From: Schoenoplectus triqueter
Lineage: Eukaryota; Streptophyta; Magnoliopsida; Poales; Cyperaceae
DNA: 33,459 bases
NCBI GenBank assembly: GCA_964058805.1
Contig: CAXKVV010000603.1
Span: forward strand, 1 to 33,459
Direction of reading: 5' to 3'
Under the pieces are notes generated by a model. The model saw only the letters and a list, made by a program, of their open reading frames with translations. It had not been told where the DNA came from and ran no database searches. Below, piece after piece: positions 22,401 to 32,864 of the stretch. Each line of letters opens with the position of its first letter. Within the stretch, counting starts at the first letter, position 1. The position numbers and the translations under genes were made by a program.

Positions 22401-22563
22401 ATATGCTGCTGAGGCAGACAGGATCTGCAATTGGGCAGAAAATAGAACCCGATTCTCCTTCACAGATGCAATGGAGATGTACACTGAGAACACATGGGTG
22501 TCTGTTTTCTCTCTCTCAGTTGTTTGTGCCTTCATCATACTGTCAAGCTCCTCTGGTACATAA
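19439..22563 (+). CDS. NYC1: Chlorophyll b reductase NYC1
   Basis: Reduces chlorophyll b to 7-hydroxymethyl chlorophyll a, the first step of chlorophyll b breakdown and of light-harvesting complex II removal in senescence, in thylakoid membranes. Ten exons join in frame with GT/AG borders: 19439-19714, 20193-20271, 20369-20504, 20835-20909, 21014-21209, 21283-21351, 21461-21594, 21718-21840, 21922-22114, 22390-22563, giving 484 aa. Residues 1-60 look like a chloroplast transit peptide. Hydrophobic segments lie at about 97-118, 125-145 and 463-480. The short-chain dehydrogenase motifs are intact: TGSTRGLG (162-169), NNAG (256-259) and catalytic YGSTK (Tyr323, Lys327). LICTREAMRVM, GHVFNMDGAGSGGSS and ELPETVARTLVPRMRVVKG are typical of NYC1 rather than of its partner NOL, which lacks the membrane segments. 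Rice NYC1 is about 500 aa. An in-frame ATG at 19388 would add 17 residues; the start chosen gives the usual MAA-type transit peptide. Confidence 0.96.
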
Positions 22564-22760
22564 AATTGGTACCCACAAGTATGAAGTGTAGATTCTTTCT
22601 TTCTTTGTTACCAAGCAACTTCTAGAAAAAATACAGAGATGACACCATTCACCACTTTGTCACATACTTAGCTAACCATATGTAGGCCTAAGAGTTGGTT
22701 TTAGGTTGGGGAGGAAAAAGGGAGTTATTGGTTAATGATCCTTTGCAGGCATTCTGTTCA

Positions 22761-22967
22761 ATAACATTCCTCTTTATAATATTCAATTATTGATGGATTA
22801 AAAATCCAAATTCAGACTCTAGATATTTAATTGGGGCCTGCCAATTAAATATCTTTATAATATTCAATTATTGATGGATTAAATAACATTCCTCTATATA
22901 ATATTCAATTATTGATGGATTAAAAATCCAAATTCAGACTCTAGATATTTAATTGGGGTCCGCCAAC
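22761..22967 (+). repeat. Local direct repeats downstream of NYC1
   Basis: A block of about 85 bases (ATAACATTCCTCTTTATAAT ... TAATTGGGGCCTGCCAA) starts at 22761 and recurs at 22883 with few changes (TTGGGGTCCGCCAA). A partial third copy of its middle (ATAATATTCAATTATTGATG) lies between them at about 22855-22880. The repeat is 200 bases after the stop codon, so it may be in or just after the 3' UTR. Confidence 0.85.
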
Positions 22968-24450
22968 CCGCCAACGATCGCCCCAGAAACACCCCCTTGG
23001 GTACAACCTCCATTCTTCGTCCATAGGTGTGTGTACCTGTTACAAATTATTGAATTTGTATATTGTTCACCTTTTTTTATATTTGTATAGTATTCATATT
23101 TCATACTTAATTTCTTGCTTTTCCTGGTAGTGCTCACACGTGCTGTACCTGCTTTTTTTTTCTTTGATTTTATCATTATTATTTTATAATTTTGAAATAC
23201 AATATCAGTTTGGACTGCATGTAATGATATAGTGAATCGTCCATCATTTTGTGTCAGTTATTTTGACAATGCTAATACTGTGGTAATCGTATGATAGAAC
23301 AGTAGAATATCACACTTTTAACAAGTCTAAACTTGTAACTGTGTCAAGTGGTTTGATGGCTCCGGATTTCCAACAGCAGTATAATATTATGTCACATTTT
23401 ACATATGTTAGAAACTTAGAATTGAATAAATAGAAACTGGAAGTGGAGATTTGTGAAGTCCATATGCGTGTTACCAATAAAACAAGATGTTGATTTTTCT
23501 CTCACATCATCCAAGGTTTGCTCATGAATTGTAATTTGTATCGAACTCATTATGTCAAAAGAGATGTGGAGCATCAATATCAGATTCGGACGACTTATTA
23601 TCTTATACGACTAAGTAGTTGTCCAGCAGCAGTCACCATCCCAATATATGTGTGCGTAATCAAGTATGGTTCGGCCTTTCACATCTACAACGGATGGCCT
23701 GGCAGCCCTGGCACTGTTTGGAACTCTTTTTCACATCTCAAGTATATACCGTACTAAATTGGTCGCTAATTAAAAATGGAGATGGTCAAAATAGAGGAAA
23801 TTGTTTTCTCAATGCATTTGAGTATAGTTAATTAGGCGAATGAATGTTATTAACAAAGGGAAGGGTACATTTTTCTACTATTATAATTCAAAGCAATTTA
23901 GACCAGCTGAACCTGTGATACGCATAGATTTCAACTCAGATCGCACAGGGCCAGCTACTATGTTGTGAGTTGTGACAGATGAATTAAAAGTGTCAGTAAA
24001 TTATGAAGTCTCTTCAATTTCAAACACCAAGCTTTTATACTTAATCAATTTCAACATCTAAATTATGAAGTGTCTGAATAAGCTGCACATGACCATAAAT
24101 AATATTGCTGAAGTCCCGTTTACCAGTAACTGATTACTGAAACTCATTACTGATAATAACCATGTAATACTGAAAAACAAATTTGAAGCACATGCCACTG
24201 GTTACAAATTCCATGGAAACAAAGAAATTTGAAGTTCACTACTTAACTCAGACAATCCATCCATTAGTTAGAGCAAGCAAAAACCAGATACATACTTGGA
24301 ATTATTATGGAATCCACTGAATCAAGTACAGGTCAAACCCATCCGACTACAAAATTCACCTGGATCTCAGATAAATCAAGGATAAAACCCTCAATCCTCT
24401 CCGAATCAAAGCAGATCGACTCGACTGAAAGCACGCACACAACTTAAGAG
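22968..24450. other. Convergent intergenic space between NYC1 and TOM7
   Basis: NYC1 and TOM7 are transcribed towards each other, so both 3' UTRs fall here. The short open frames near 23518-23831 show no similarity to any family I know. No RNA gene or element ends recognised. Confidence 0.5.
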
Positions 24451-24506
24451 ATCCTAAGAGGAGAAAGAAAAAAAGAGAGAAAAAAGATCCTGAAACCAAT
24501 TCGAAA

Positions 24507-24722
24507 TCAGATCGGAGAGAGCAACTGGTGGAGCTGTGGCTTCGGCTCCGAATTCATCCCGATTATAATCACGAGAGGGACGAAACCGTAGTGCGCCACC
24601 ACCTTGGCCTTCTTCATCGTCCAAGTGCTCCAGTACTTCGCCGCCGCGGCCGACGCCGACAGGTAGCTCTCCTTCTCCGGCTTCTCGCTGGGGGGAGGAC
24701 CGAGAGGGTTCCACGACGCCAT
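24507..24722 (-). CDS. TOM7: Mitochondrial import receptor subunit TOM7
   Basis: Small tail-anchored subunit of the TOM complex of the outer mitochondrial membrane. It modulates assembly and stability of the TOM40 channel with its receptors. A single exon encodes 71 aa. The N-terminal 28 residues are a variable, hydrophilic, Pro/Glu/Ser/Ala-rich cytosolic part. The conserved core follows: [20 protein letters not shown], then a membrane segment (about residues 42-56, [11 protein letters not shown]) and the C-terminus [13 protein letters not shown]. Plant TOM7 proteins are about 70-80 aa and share KKAKVV.HYGF.PLVI..GMNS.PKP. The first ATG of the frame is used; it opens MASWNPLG. The surrounding GC-rich DNA contrasts with its flanks, as usual for short housekeeping exons. 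Confidence 0.95.
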   Translation of the reverse strand: MASWNPLGPPPSEKPEKESYLSASAAAAKYWSTWTMKKAKVVAHYGFVPLVIIIGMNSEPKPQLHQLLSPI

Positions 24723-24860
24723 CGCCCGATCAAGAATGCAAGAATTGAGGTCGAAATTTGTTTTTCTTGTGGAAGAGAGGAAGCGAGAAGTTGGTTTACA
24801 ATTACAAGGGAAGAGATAAGAAAAGAGATTAAATTAAGCCTGCTTTAGCCACACTAATTA

Positions 24861-24911
24861 TGGGCCTGGATCTCTTTTTTGTTATTTATTTTATAAATAA
24901 TTGAATGGGCC
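24861..24911 (-). promoter_or_regulatory. Two site II (TGGGCC) motifs upstream of TOM7
   Basis: TGGGCC occurs at 24861-24866 and 24906-24911, about 140 and 185 bases before the TOM7 start codon. Site II elements, bound by TCP factors, are frequent in promoters of nuclear genes for mitochondrial proteins. Use here is inferred from position. Confidence 0.5.
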
Positions 24912-24976
24912 TTAGGTTAGAATATTTAGAATACAAATGCATTTGGATTTTGGAATTATGGTGGTAAGTGATGATA

Positions 24977-25322
24977 GGGCCCGTTTGATTTGAACTGTGA
25001 TTATTTCGTCGACTGCTTTCTTTTCCTGTTATAATGTTTGATTCATTGGAAAAGTTGCAAAGAAAAAGGAAAAATCTATAACTGCTTTATGATAAAGTAC
25101 TGATGTTAAGTTTTAGTTACTTAGATTTCTGAAGATGCAATTATTTTTTTTCTATATAAAATGTGAACTTCAATTATACCAGGCATGGTGTTTTCCAGAT
25201 GATTTTGAGGAGAGAATGGAATGAAAGAATAAAGAAAAGAACCGACAAATTTTACTAATCCCTGAAAATTTGAACATCAAACACCCAAAAAATCACTTAT
25301 TTTCTGATGAATCAAACGGCCC
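24977..25322. mobile_element. MITE with GGGCC-GTTTGATT termini
   Basis: The left end GGGCCCGTTTGATTTG and the right end ATCAAACGGCCC are inverted with one base length difference, about 345 bases apart. The inside is AT-rich and non-coding. GTTTG-type termini occur in both PIF/Harbinger and hAT MITEs. I could not find a clean target duplication, so the superfamily is open. It lies just upstream of the TOM7 promoter. Confidence 0.6.
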
Positions 25323-26980
25323 AATAATGTTACAATTAGATTCCTTTTTTCAGAAGGAAATATCTTTTCTAATATTGGCACTCTGACTTGAATTTGACCA
25401 AGCAAATTTCAAATATTAACACTTGGGCTGTTTAAATAATTCACACGAGAAACCTAAGCGCTGGCCAACTGCATAAAATAAGCATGAGATTATCAGATTG
25501 CTGAAAATAACATATATGATTTAAATTATAACAGAAAGATGCAATCTTCCCAAATACTCGAGTGATGATGGTTCTTAATAAAGAATCGTGTCCTTTTTCC
25601 TTCCATACCATGCAAGATCTTTGTTTATGGGGTCAATCAGGATTTTTTTTTTGTCAGATTGGATCCAATGGTGGGTCCCAGAAATAATAAATCAACGAAA
25701 TTGCTGAATAGATAAGCACTAACAAAAATCAACAGAATGAAATTGACTCTATAGTTTGAGGTACCGATAAAATTATCAGCACCCGTTTTCTTAACTTACA
25801 ATTGGATAATTTTTTTTGAAACCTTGACAGCAGCTGCCAAACAATTGGATAATTGAACTTTGCAATATCAGATGATTAAATGATCGTGCATTCTTTTTTT
25901 TTTTGTATGCTTTCCGTTTCTCTCACTCTTTTTTTTTCTTTTCATTTGTTGAACATATACCTTTTGCATTTATTGTGTGAAACCCTAAAATTTATAAAAA
26001 CTGTGAAAAATACATACTATGTGAATTGATTATATTTTTCTTAATTCATCTTGAAAAAAATAGCTGAATTAAATGAAGCAACAACAGAAAATGAATTAAC
26101 TGAATTTTTATTTAGCTGAATTCATCCACAAAATTAGGTGAATTAATTGATTAGATTTTTCTATTTTTTTTATTAAAGAAGAAAAAAGAAATTACCGAAT
26201 TGAAGGAGGACCTGAGAAATGAAAGGACTCAAAGAACAATTATATATTTTTTCATTTTTCTCACCAGATATTGTAATAGTACAATATCGTCAATCTCACT
26301 ATAACGTGTAGGCTTCTAACTACTAGTCTACAAATAATATATGCAGGTTGTCGCGTACAATTAGAATTTATTCGGCTGTCGAATATATGCAGGTTTTCTA
26401 TAATATAGCGAGCAGTGAGTGTAGTCACTAAGTAGTATGTGTTGAATGTATAATAACAAGTTCATTCAGAAAATATTTGATGAGATTAAAAATTCAACGT
26501 TAAGATAATATATGTATAATTCAGAAATAGTTTGTTTCACATAATATAAATAAAATATTTAAAATATATTAAAAACTATAAATTCTATGTAAAATAATAT
26601 ATAATATATTTTTTTGCTGAATAATTCACAGATAAAACGTTTTTTTAACAAAAAAACGCACTGTATATTAAACTCACGAATTATTCATTTAACATCTACA
26701 ACGAAAAAAATGAATTATTGGTGAATTATTGACGAATAATTTGCGAGTGTGTATGATATTGATATACATCTCGATCTCAGTACACGCCACAAGGAATCCC
26801 AACAACTCAGAACCCGGTCAAAGACGAACAATGGAAGATTTGGCCAAGTGGGAACTGTGGAAGTGTGGAGGGAAGAAAAAAAGGAAGCCCAGGCGCCGCA
26901 TGCGGCCACCGGCCAGGCGCAGGCCCCAGGATGTGACCCAAAATGCCAACACCCCAATAGCAATAGGTTTGGTATGGAGC
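25323..26980. other. Intergenic stretch before the kinase gene
   Basis: Mostly AT-rich with no supported gene. At about 26870-26945 there is a GC-rich island of about 75 bases with a perfect 12-base palindrome GCCGCATGCGGC (26895-26906). Open frames across this island run in several frames on both strands and none resembles a known family. Confidence 0.45.
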
Positions 26981-27004
26981 AATTCCTCTTCGTCACCTAC
27001 AATT

Positions 27005-27042
27005 TCTATCTTCTCTCTTCTACACTCCTCTCTCTGCTCTCC
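27005..27042 (+). promoter_or_regulatory. Pyrimidine-rich tract before the kinase start
   Basis: A CT-rich stretch (TCTTCTCTCTTCTACACTCC and more) lies about 100-130 bases before the start codon. Such Y patches are common around plant transcription starts and in 5' leaders. A good splice acceptor (TTTTATTCAG, ending 27093) suggests that the leader may also contain an intron. Confidence 0.35.
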
Positions 27043-27137
27043 AAAAATAATAAACAAACAATCGATCATTAACTTGTTAGCGCTTTTATTCAGGGAAGGA
27101 AATCTAAGTATACCACAAATTAAGTACCCAAATAGAA

Positions 27138-30100
27138 ATGCTTCCCAACAAGTACCGTGGTGTGACACACCCCTTGATTTTCATATTGATCCTTCCAATC
27201 CTGATTATTCTTTACTTCCTCGCCTTCTGCATTGCCCTCATAGGGATTTTGCTGTAATCAAACATGAACTAACTGCTCATGTCTAATTTCTTAATTTCAA
27301 TTCTTTTTTTTTCCTGGATGCGAAGAGTTTAGGCTGAGGTAATTCAACTATTAAATGATTTCAGGGGAACTCTCACCATCTGCTGCTGTGACAACTGTCT
27401 CATGAATGGACTCTTGGCTGTTGCTGATTCCTTCATTGAAGCCGGTATCCGGGTGATTGGAGGCTCCATGTGTATAAATGGTAAAATCAATGGTAAAATC
27501 ACATGCCTTTTTTTCTTACTGATTTAAGTATTTTAATTTGATTTTGGTCTTTGATCTATATATTATATACCAAACCCTGCACCTCTGTGATACTAATATA
27601 TCAAATTCGTATAATTTTATTAGAGATTTATACTTGCTTCTTACTAGTTTTTATTAGGTATCCAACTTGTTATCTTTTTCCCTAAAAAATAGGTTTTTAT
27701 CTGAATTCTGCTTATAAAAGGTTCTAATACGAAACAACATTTGGTGTGCTAATCCATGCAGTCCATCTGCTATTGAAACATCAGTTTTAGATAATTGTAA
27801 TAAATTGTTTTTGTATTATAACACTATGACCTTTAAATTGTGATTGAAAAAAAATCCCAACACAATAATTCAGATCCCTCAATTACTATCCACACATGTA
27901 GGACACATGCACGTTTTGATCTTTTGATGTGAAATTAAGCATATTGAATGCAGATCAACAGTTTGGATCACTTTCTTACCAATCAAGGAGCATGAATCCA
28001 CCTGACACACTGTACTACCCACAAAATCAATATCCCATGCTGGCACCAACCGTACAAATCCCAGTTAACCATAATCTGGAGAGGCATCTGCGACAGCCAG
28101 TGGATCCACCGTCATCTGTTAAAATTACCATTGACTACCCAAAGAGCGGGTTCACGTATGAGGAGTTACTGGTAGCGACAAACAACTTCTCTTCTCAGAA
28201 CTTCCTTGGGGAAGGAGGATTTGGTTTTGTGCACAGAGGAATATTGTCTGATGTAAGGGAGGTGGCAATCAAGCAGCTTAAGTCTGACAACACATGGGGC
28301 CAGCGGGAGTTTAAGGCTGAGGTGGACGTATTGAGTCGGGTTCACCATCGGCACCTTGTACAATATTTGGGATGTTGCATGACACAAGATAAAAGGATGA
28401 TTGTCTGTGAATACATGCCAAATAAGACGGTGGATTATCATTTACATGGTAAATGAAACATTCCCCTCCAAATGTGTAGATTTCCATGGTTAATTTGAAG
28501 TAATTTGAGATAGAAAAAAAAAAACTTCTTTCATTCGACAGTCAAGCTTATATATACACATCTGCAAAATAACCAACAGAAGAAAGATCTTTACAATTTT
28601 GCAGAACAGCCTTGTACCTAAATATACCCAAAAGTATATAACAATCTAAGCCTATCAACAATATGTAGTTTATAGAAATGTTTGATCTGTCCTAGAAATT
28701 TACTAAAGTGTGCATATCTCTTCAGGTAAGCATGAAGATACCATAGATTGGCATACTAGGCTAAAGATTTCAATTGGAGCTGCAAAAGGACTAGCATATC
28801 TGCATGAAGAATGTGAGTGATTCTTTTAATGGTTTTATAATATAAAAAAAATCTTAGTGCTGTTGCATAAACTTGGCAATTTTTTCCCAAATATGGTTAT
28901 TCCATTTGCCTTAATTTGCTTTTGTGATAGGCCAACCTAGAATTATTCACCGAGATATTAAGGCAGCTAATATTCTTCTAGATTCTTCATTTGAAGCAAA
29001 GGTACTCAGTGGATGCTCAACCAACTTGTTAATCTGTATTTGTAAAATGCTTGGTTTATATGTAATATATGTATAACAATTCAACTCCATATGTAGGTAG
29101 CAGATTTTGGCATGGCCAAAATTTTCCCCGATGGCAAATCCCTGATTGTTGCAACAAATCTCATGGGTACCCGTGGGTATGCGAAGATTTTTCAATAATC
29201 CAACTTCTTGTTTGGCATTGTTTTTTCCAATTCTTCATGCATACCAATATTGTGTTGTAAGCTTTAAGGACAGGTTATTCATATTTTCTGTACATTTACA
29301 AGAAATTGCTGAACAAAAATAATTTCAGTCAGACTCTCTTTTTTCATGAGAAATGAGAACCTCATGTTTGACCAGTATAGTGAGATTTTCTTATTCTAAA
29401 ATTAAAATTGCTTCTGTGAGGATGATAGGTATCTGGCTCCAGAGTTTTCCATGGGAGAAATTAGAGAAAAGTCTGATACCTTTGCATTTGGTGTTGTGCT
29501 TCTTGAGCTGATCACTGGAAAAAAGCCAATAATTACCCGCCCTGTTTTCTCAGAAGAATCAAATCCGTTTGAAACTCTAGCAAATTGGGTTAGCCCCTTT
29601 TACCTAATTAACTAAAGTTCTAAAAAAATAATTAATGTGGGGGTAACATAACATGTACACATTTTTTTTTCAGGCGAGACCGTTGCTAACAGAAACATTA
29701 CAAAATGGTAATTATGATTCCCTTGTAGATTCACGTTTATGCGAGACATATAACCATGATGAGATGAAGCGGATGATAACTTGTGCGGCTGCTTGTGTAC
29801 AACAATCACCACAGCATCGACCTTCAATGAGTAAGGTACAATTAGACTTCAAAGATTAGTATTTAAAATATTCCTTATTCAATTTGAAGAATTGAGATTT
29901 CATCAGTTGCCATATTTATTTTTTGTTATATTGCAATTAGTGAGTTCAACTGACAAAGGAACTCTGGAAAAGAAACCAGTAGACAAAATCCATTCCCAAT
30001 TTGTGTCTTCTAATACTTTTTCCTGAAGCAGGTGGCATTAGTTTTGGCAGGACAATCGCCTGATGATATTCTTATTGGAGTTCAATCATCTGAAATTTAC

Positions 30101-30142
30101 ACAGCTTCAATTTCATCAATGGATCTTCACGAACCACGATAA
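27138..30142 (+). CDS. PERK-type receptor-like Ser/Thr kinase with short N-terminus
   Basis: Probable membrane-anchored Ser/Thr kinase of the PERK group. Nine exons join in frame: 27138-27253, 27365-27480, 27954-28448, 28726-28812, 28931-29001, 29097-29176, 29429-29588, 29674-29835, 30032-30142 (465 aa). Residues 11-45 are strongly hydrophobic, followed by ICCCDNC, a possible lipidation site. After a linker (about 78-140) comes [14 protein letters not shown] and the kinase domain: LGEGGFGFV (162-170), VAIK Lys184, Glu200, HRD Asp280 with Asn285, DFG Asp298, APE 325-327. All catalytic residues are present. [14 protein letters not shown] and [14 protein letters not shown] are PERK-like. PERKs usually have 500-700 aa with a proline-rich ectodomain; none is seen, and an in-frame TAA at 27105 closes the frame upstream of the ATG. 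A second donor at 27493 would add four residues. AATAAA lies at 30217, 75 bases after the stop. Exons 1-2 are less certain than 3-9. Confidence 0.88.
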
Positions 30143-30609
30143 TCCGCAGATTGAAACAATTTGTTATTTTCCTGTTCTTACATTTTTCTTATAAGTTCAA
30201 GCCCACTAAATTTGTAAATAAATCTGAAAAACATAATTTTCATTGTTTTGAAAATCACTATTATGTTTAAAGTTTTCTGGAAACTGCCTTGTGATACGAA
30301 TCAAAGTCAGGGCACAAACTACAACCAACTTACTTATAATGTTTTCTCTGTTGGTTCATTTATTTTTCTTCGTTTGGATTTGTTAAAAGTTTTTTTTTTC
30401 TATAACATTTTCGTAGGTTTTGTTTCTCTAAATTTGTCAGACAATTTAGAAATAAACATGGTTTTATTTGTTTTTAACCTTAGTGAATTTTATAATTTTT
30501 CTAAAAAGTCGGTTGTGATACGCATCAAGTTATTATTTTATTTTTTAATTTTGTACAGTTTCTTTAATAAGATTTTAAAAAAGTCGAAGTATTCAAAATA
30601 AGGTGGAAT
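30143..30609. other. 3' flank of the kinase gene
   Basis: Contains the likely 3' UTR, then AT-rich DNA. The first part (30143-30230) is repeated in diverged form at about 33180-33317. No further gene seen. Confidence 0.5.
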
Positions 30610-30937
30610 TAGGGTATCAATGTGTTGGTCGAGTATGTGTTATTTTATATATTTTTTTTGTCTCGATCCGATCTGTTCTGATTCGATTTAACAAAATCTC
30701 GGACATAAGATGATTAAATATATTAAAACTATCTTTTAAATACTTTATGTATTTTAATCTTAATTAATATATAATATACTTAATTAGTATATAAACACGC
30801 CTCGATTAATGTAAATTTTGTTTTGCAATTAAAAAAAATAATTAAATGGGTTAATCCGATTCAAGATGGATACAAAAATTTAGATTCATATTTGATCTAT
30901 TTATTTCGGATCATGTTAGATCTATTATGACACCCTT
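30610..30937. mobile_element. MITE with 9-bp target duplication
   Basis: AGGTGGAAT (30601-30609) and AGGTGGGAT (30938-30946) flank the element and differ at one base. The termini TAGGGTATCA and TGACACCCTT are short inverted repeats. The 328-base interior is AT-rich and non-coding. The 9-bp duplication suggests a Mutator-like origin, but the short termini leave this open. Confidence 0.65.
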
Positions 30938-31105
30938 AGGTGGGATCCATTGATAAATAAATTTTTAAATAACTTTGATAACAAATTTTAAATAAGCTCA
31001 TAAAAATCTTAAAAATGAAAATCATTTACAAATATATCCTTAAACATTTACAAACCTATTCTTAAACTTATTGTCCGTCACTTTTAAAAGACACACTCTG
31101 TCTGT

Positions 31106-31125
31106 CACACACACACACACACACA
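31106..31125 (+). repeat. (CA)10 microsatellite
   Basis: Ten CA units in AT-rich intergenic DNA between two transposons. The rest of 30947-31350 shows no gene. Confidence 0.9.
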
Positions 31126-31353
31126 ATATTCATCATTTTATGCAAGTGTCATAAATTTATACGGCACTAATGAATGTCTCAAACAAATGAAATAGTAGGT
31201 TTTCTTTCGTTTACGGCCTTTTTATGTACAAAATATTTTCCTAAATTAAAGGAATTTGTGTATATTCTTTCATTTGCATTATTTATTTATTTATTTATTG
31301 ATAATCTTTCAATTTCTCAATATTGTGGCAGACTATCGACCAATTTTCTTTTA

Positions 31354-32753
31354 GGGTCCGTTTGGCAAATCAAGGAATAGTTTTGGAAGAGTGTTAATTT
31401 TGGAAGAGTGGTAGAAGAGTGGTATTCTTGACTATTCGGAAGAGCAAAAATATCGTTTGGCAGTTGTTACTCAGAATAGTTAAAATATGAATAATTATGA
31501 TACTAATAATGATGATGATAATAATAATAATAATAATAATAATAGTAAAATAATAATCATAATAGTAAGATAATAATAATAAAGTAATAAAAAATAATTA
31601 TAATAAATAATAATAATATAATAGTAATATAATAAAAATATAAACATAATCATAATATAGTAATATAATAATAAAAAATTATAATTACAATCATAATTAT
31701 AATAATATAATAATAATAAGTAATAATAATTTTAATAATATAATCATAATATAATAATCATAATCATAATCATGATAATAATAATTATAGTCATAATCAT
31801 AATAATATAACCATAATCATAATCATAAAAATAATTAAAACTAATTATAATTATAATAATATAATAATAAATTAATCATCATTATAATCAACATATAATA
31901 ATATAATACAATATAATAAAATAATAATAAGTATTAATAATCATAATCATAATCATCATAATATAATAATATAATAATAAATAATCTTGATCATAATAAT
32001 ATAATAATAAAATAATTATATTTATATTCATAATATAATATTATAATATTAAAATTATATTTATAATAATAATAAATAATATAATAATACTAATGGTAAC
32101 GATAATATAATAACAATAATGATAATAATAATTTAATAATAATAATATAATGATAATAATAATAATAATAAATAATAATCATAATATTAATATAATAATA
32201 AATTATAATCGTAAATATAATATAATATTATAATAATACTAAATCTTAATCAAACAATAATGGCTACTCCGACGAGAGCTAATCCGGTATTCCACCTATA
32301 AGTTGGTATACCGGATTAGCACTATTCTGCGTTCTTCTATTTAATCTAAAATTTGTTTAGGTTGTGTTTGGCAATCTCTCTTTCTTCCGGAAGAGAGTGA
32401 AAGAAAATACTTCTACAAGAAATGCTCTTTCACCTTATTTCACAATTTGAGTTGAGTGTTTGGTAATAGATGTGAGATAAAAAAATAATAAACAAATGAA
32501 AGAGTGGAAGATGAAAGCTAATCTTGCTTCTTTCTTCTGGAAGAGTGGATCTTCCACCAAAAAGATGGAAGAAAATATTCCACTTTCTTCTACTTTTTTC
32601 ACTTCCGTTTGGTATATTTCTTCCGGAATAACTCACTCTTCCTCTTTCTTCCGGAAGAAAACACGCTGCCAAACAGCCCCTTAGCAAATTAATTCGTCGA
32701 AATAGCTATTTTATTTCAACTTTTTACTATTCCATTGAGTGTCAAACACTCCC
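31354..32753. mobile_element. PIF/Harbinger-like element, full copy with AT-trinucleotide core
   Basis: TTA at 31351-31353 and at 32754-32756 is a 3-bp duplication typical of PIF/Harbinger. Termini GGGTCCGTTTGGCAA and (inverted) GGGAGTGTTTGACAC match at 9 of 15 positions. About 760 bases of the interior (31484-32245) are ATA/ATC-type low-complexity DNA, followed by GAGAGCTAATCCGGTAT with a hairpin (32278-32320, arms GCTAATCCGGTAT / TACCGGATTAGC). A second element is inserted at 32360-32680. A related partial copy lies at 1-408. There is no transposase frame, so it is non-autonomous, although at 1.4 kb it is large for a MITE. Confidence 0.8.
32360..32680. mobile_element. Tourist-like MITE nested in the larger Harbinger element
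   Basis: TTA at 32357-32359 and 32681-32683 flanks 321 bases with termini GGTTGTGTTTGGCAA and, inverted, GGGGCTGTTTGGCAG. TTCTTCCGGAAGA-like blocks recur near both ends and the interior folds back. The copy of the host element at 1-408 reads straight through this site (ATTTATTTGGCAAATTAATT), which shows the uninterrupted state. Open frames on both strands inside it are shadows of the inverted repeats. Confidence 0.9.
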
Positions 32754-32864
32754 TTACAGTTTTCCAAGCAGTATCAAGTACCAATACGCAGTCTATGCAG
32801 AGGCCTATTAAAAAAAATAAAAATAAAAGACCACGGATAATTAATAATATATCTGCATTGGTTG

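Noticed and set aside
23518..23831. Overlapping plus-strand frames between NYC1 and TOM7
   Set aside because: Neither resembles a protein family and they overlap each other in different frames. Kept only as intergenic sequence.
26729..27286. 185-codon plus-strand open frame overlapping the kinase start
   Set aside because: It is in another frame than exon 1, its product is low-complexity and Arg/Pro-rich with no family resemblance, and it crosses the GC island and leader. It is most likely a chance frame.
32430..32687. Open frames on both strands inside the nested MITE
   Set aside because: They mirror each other because of the inverted repeats and have no protein-like features.
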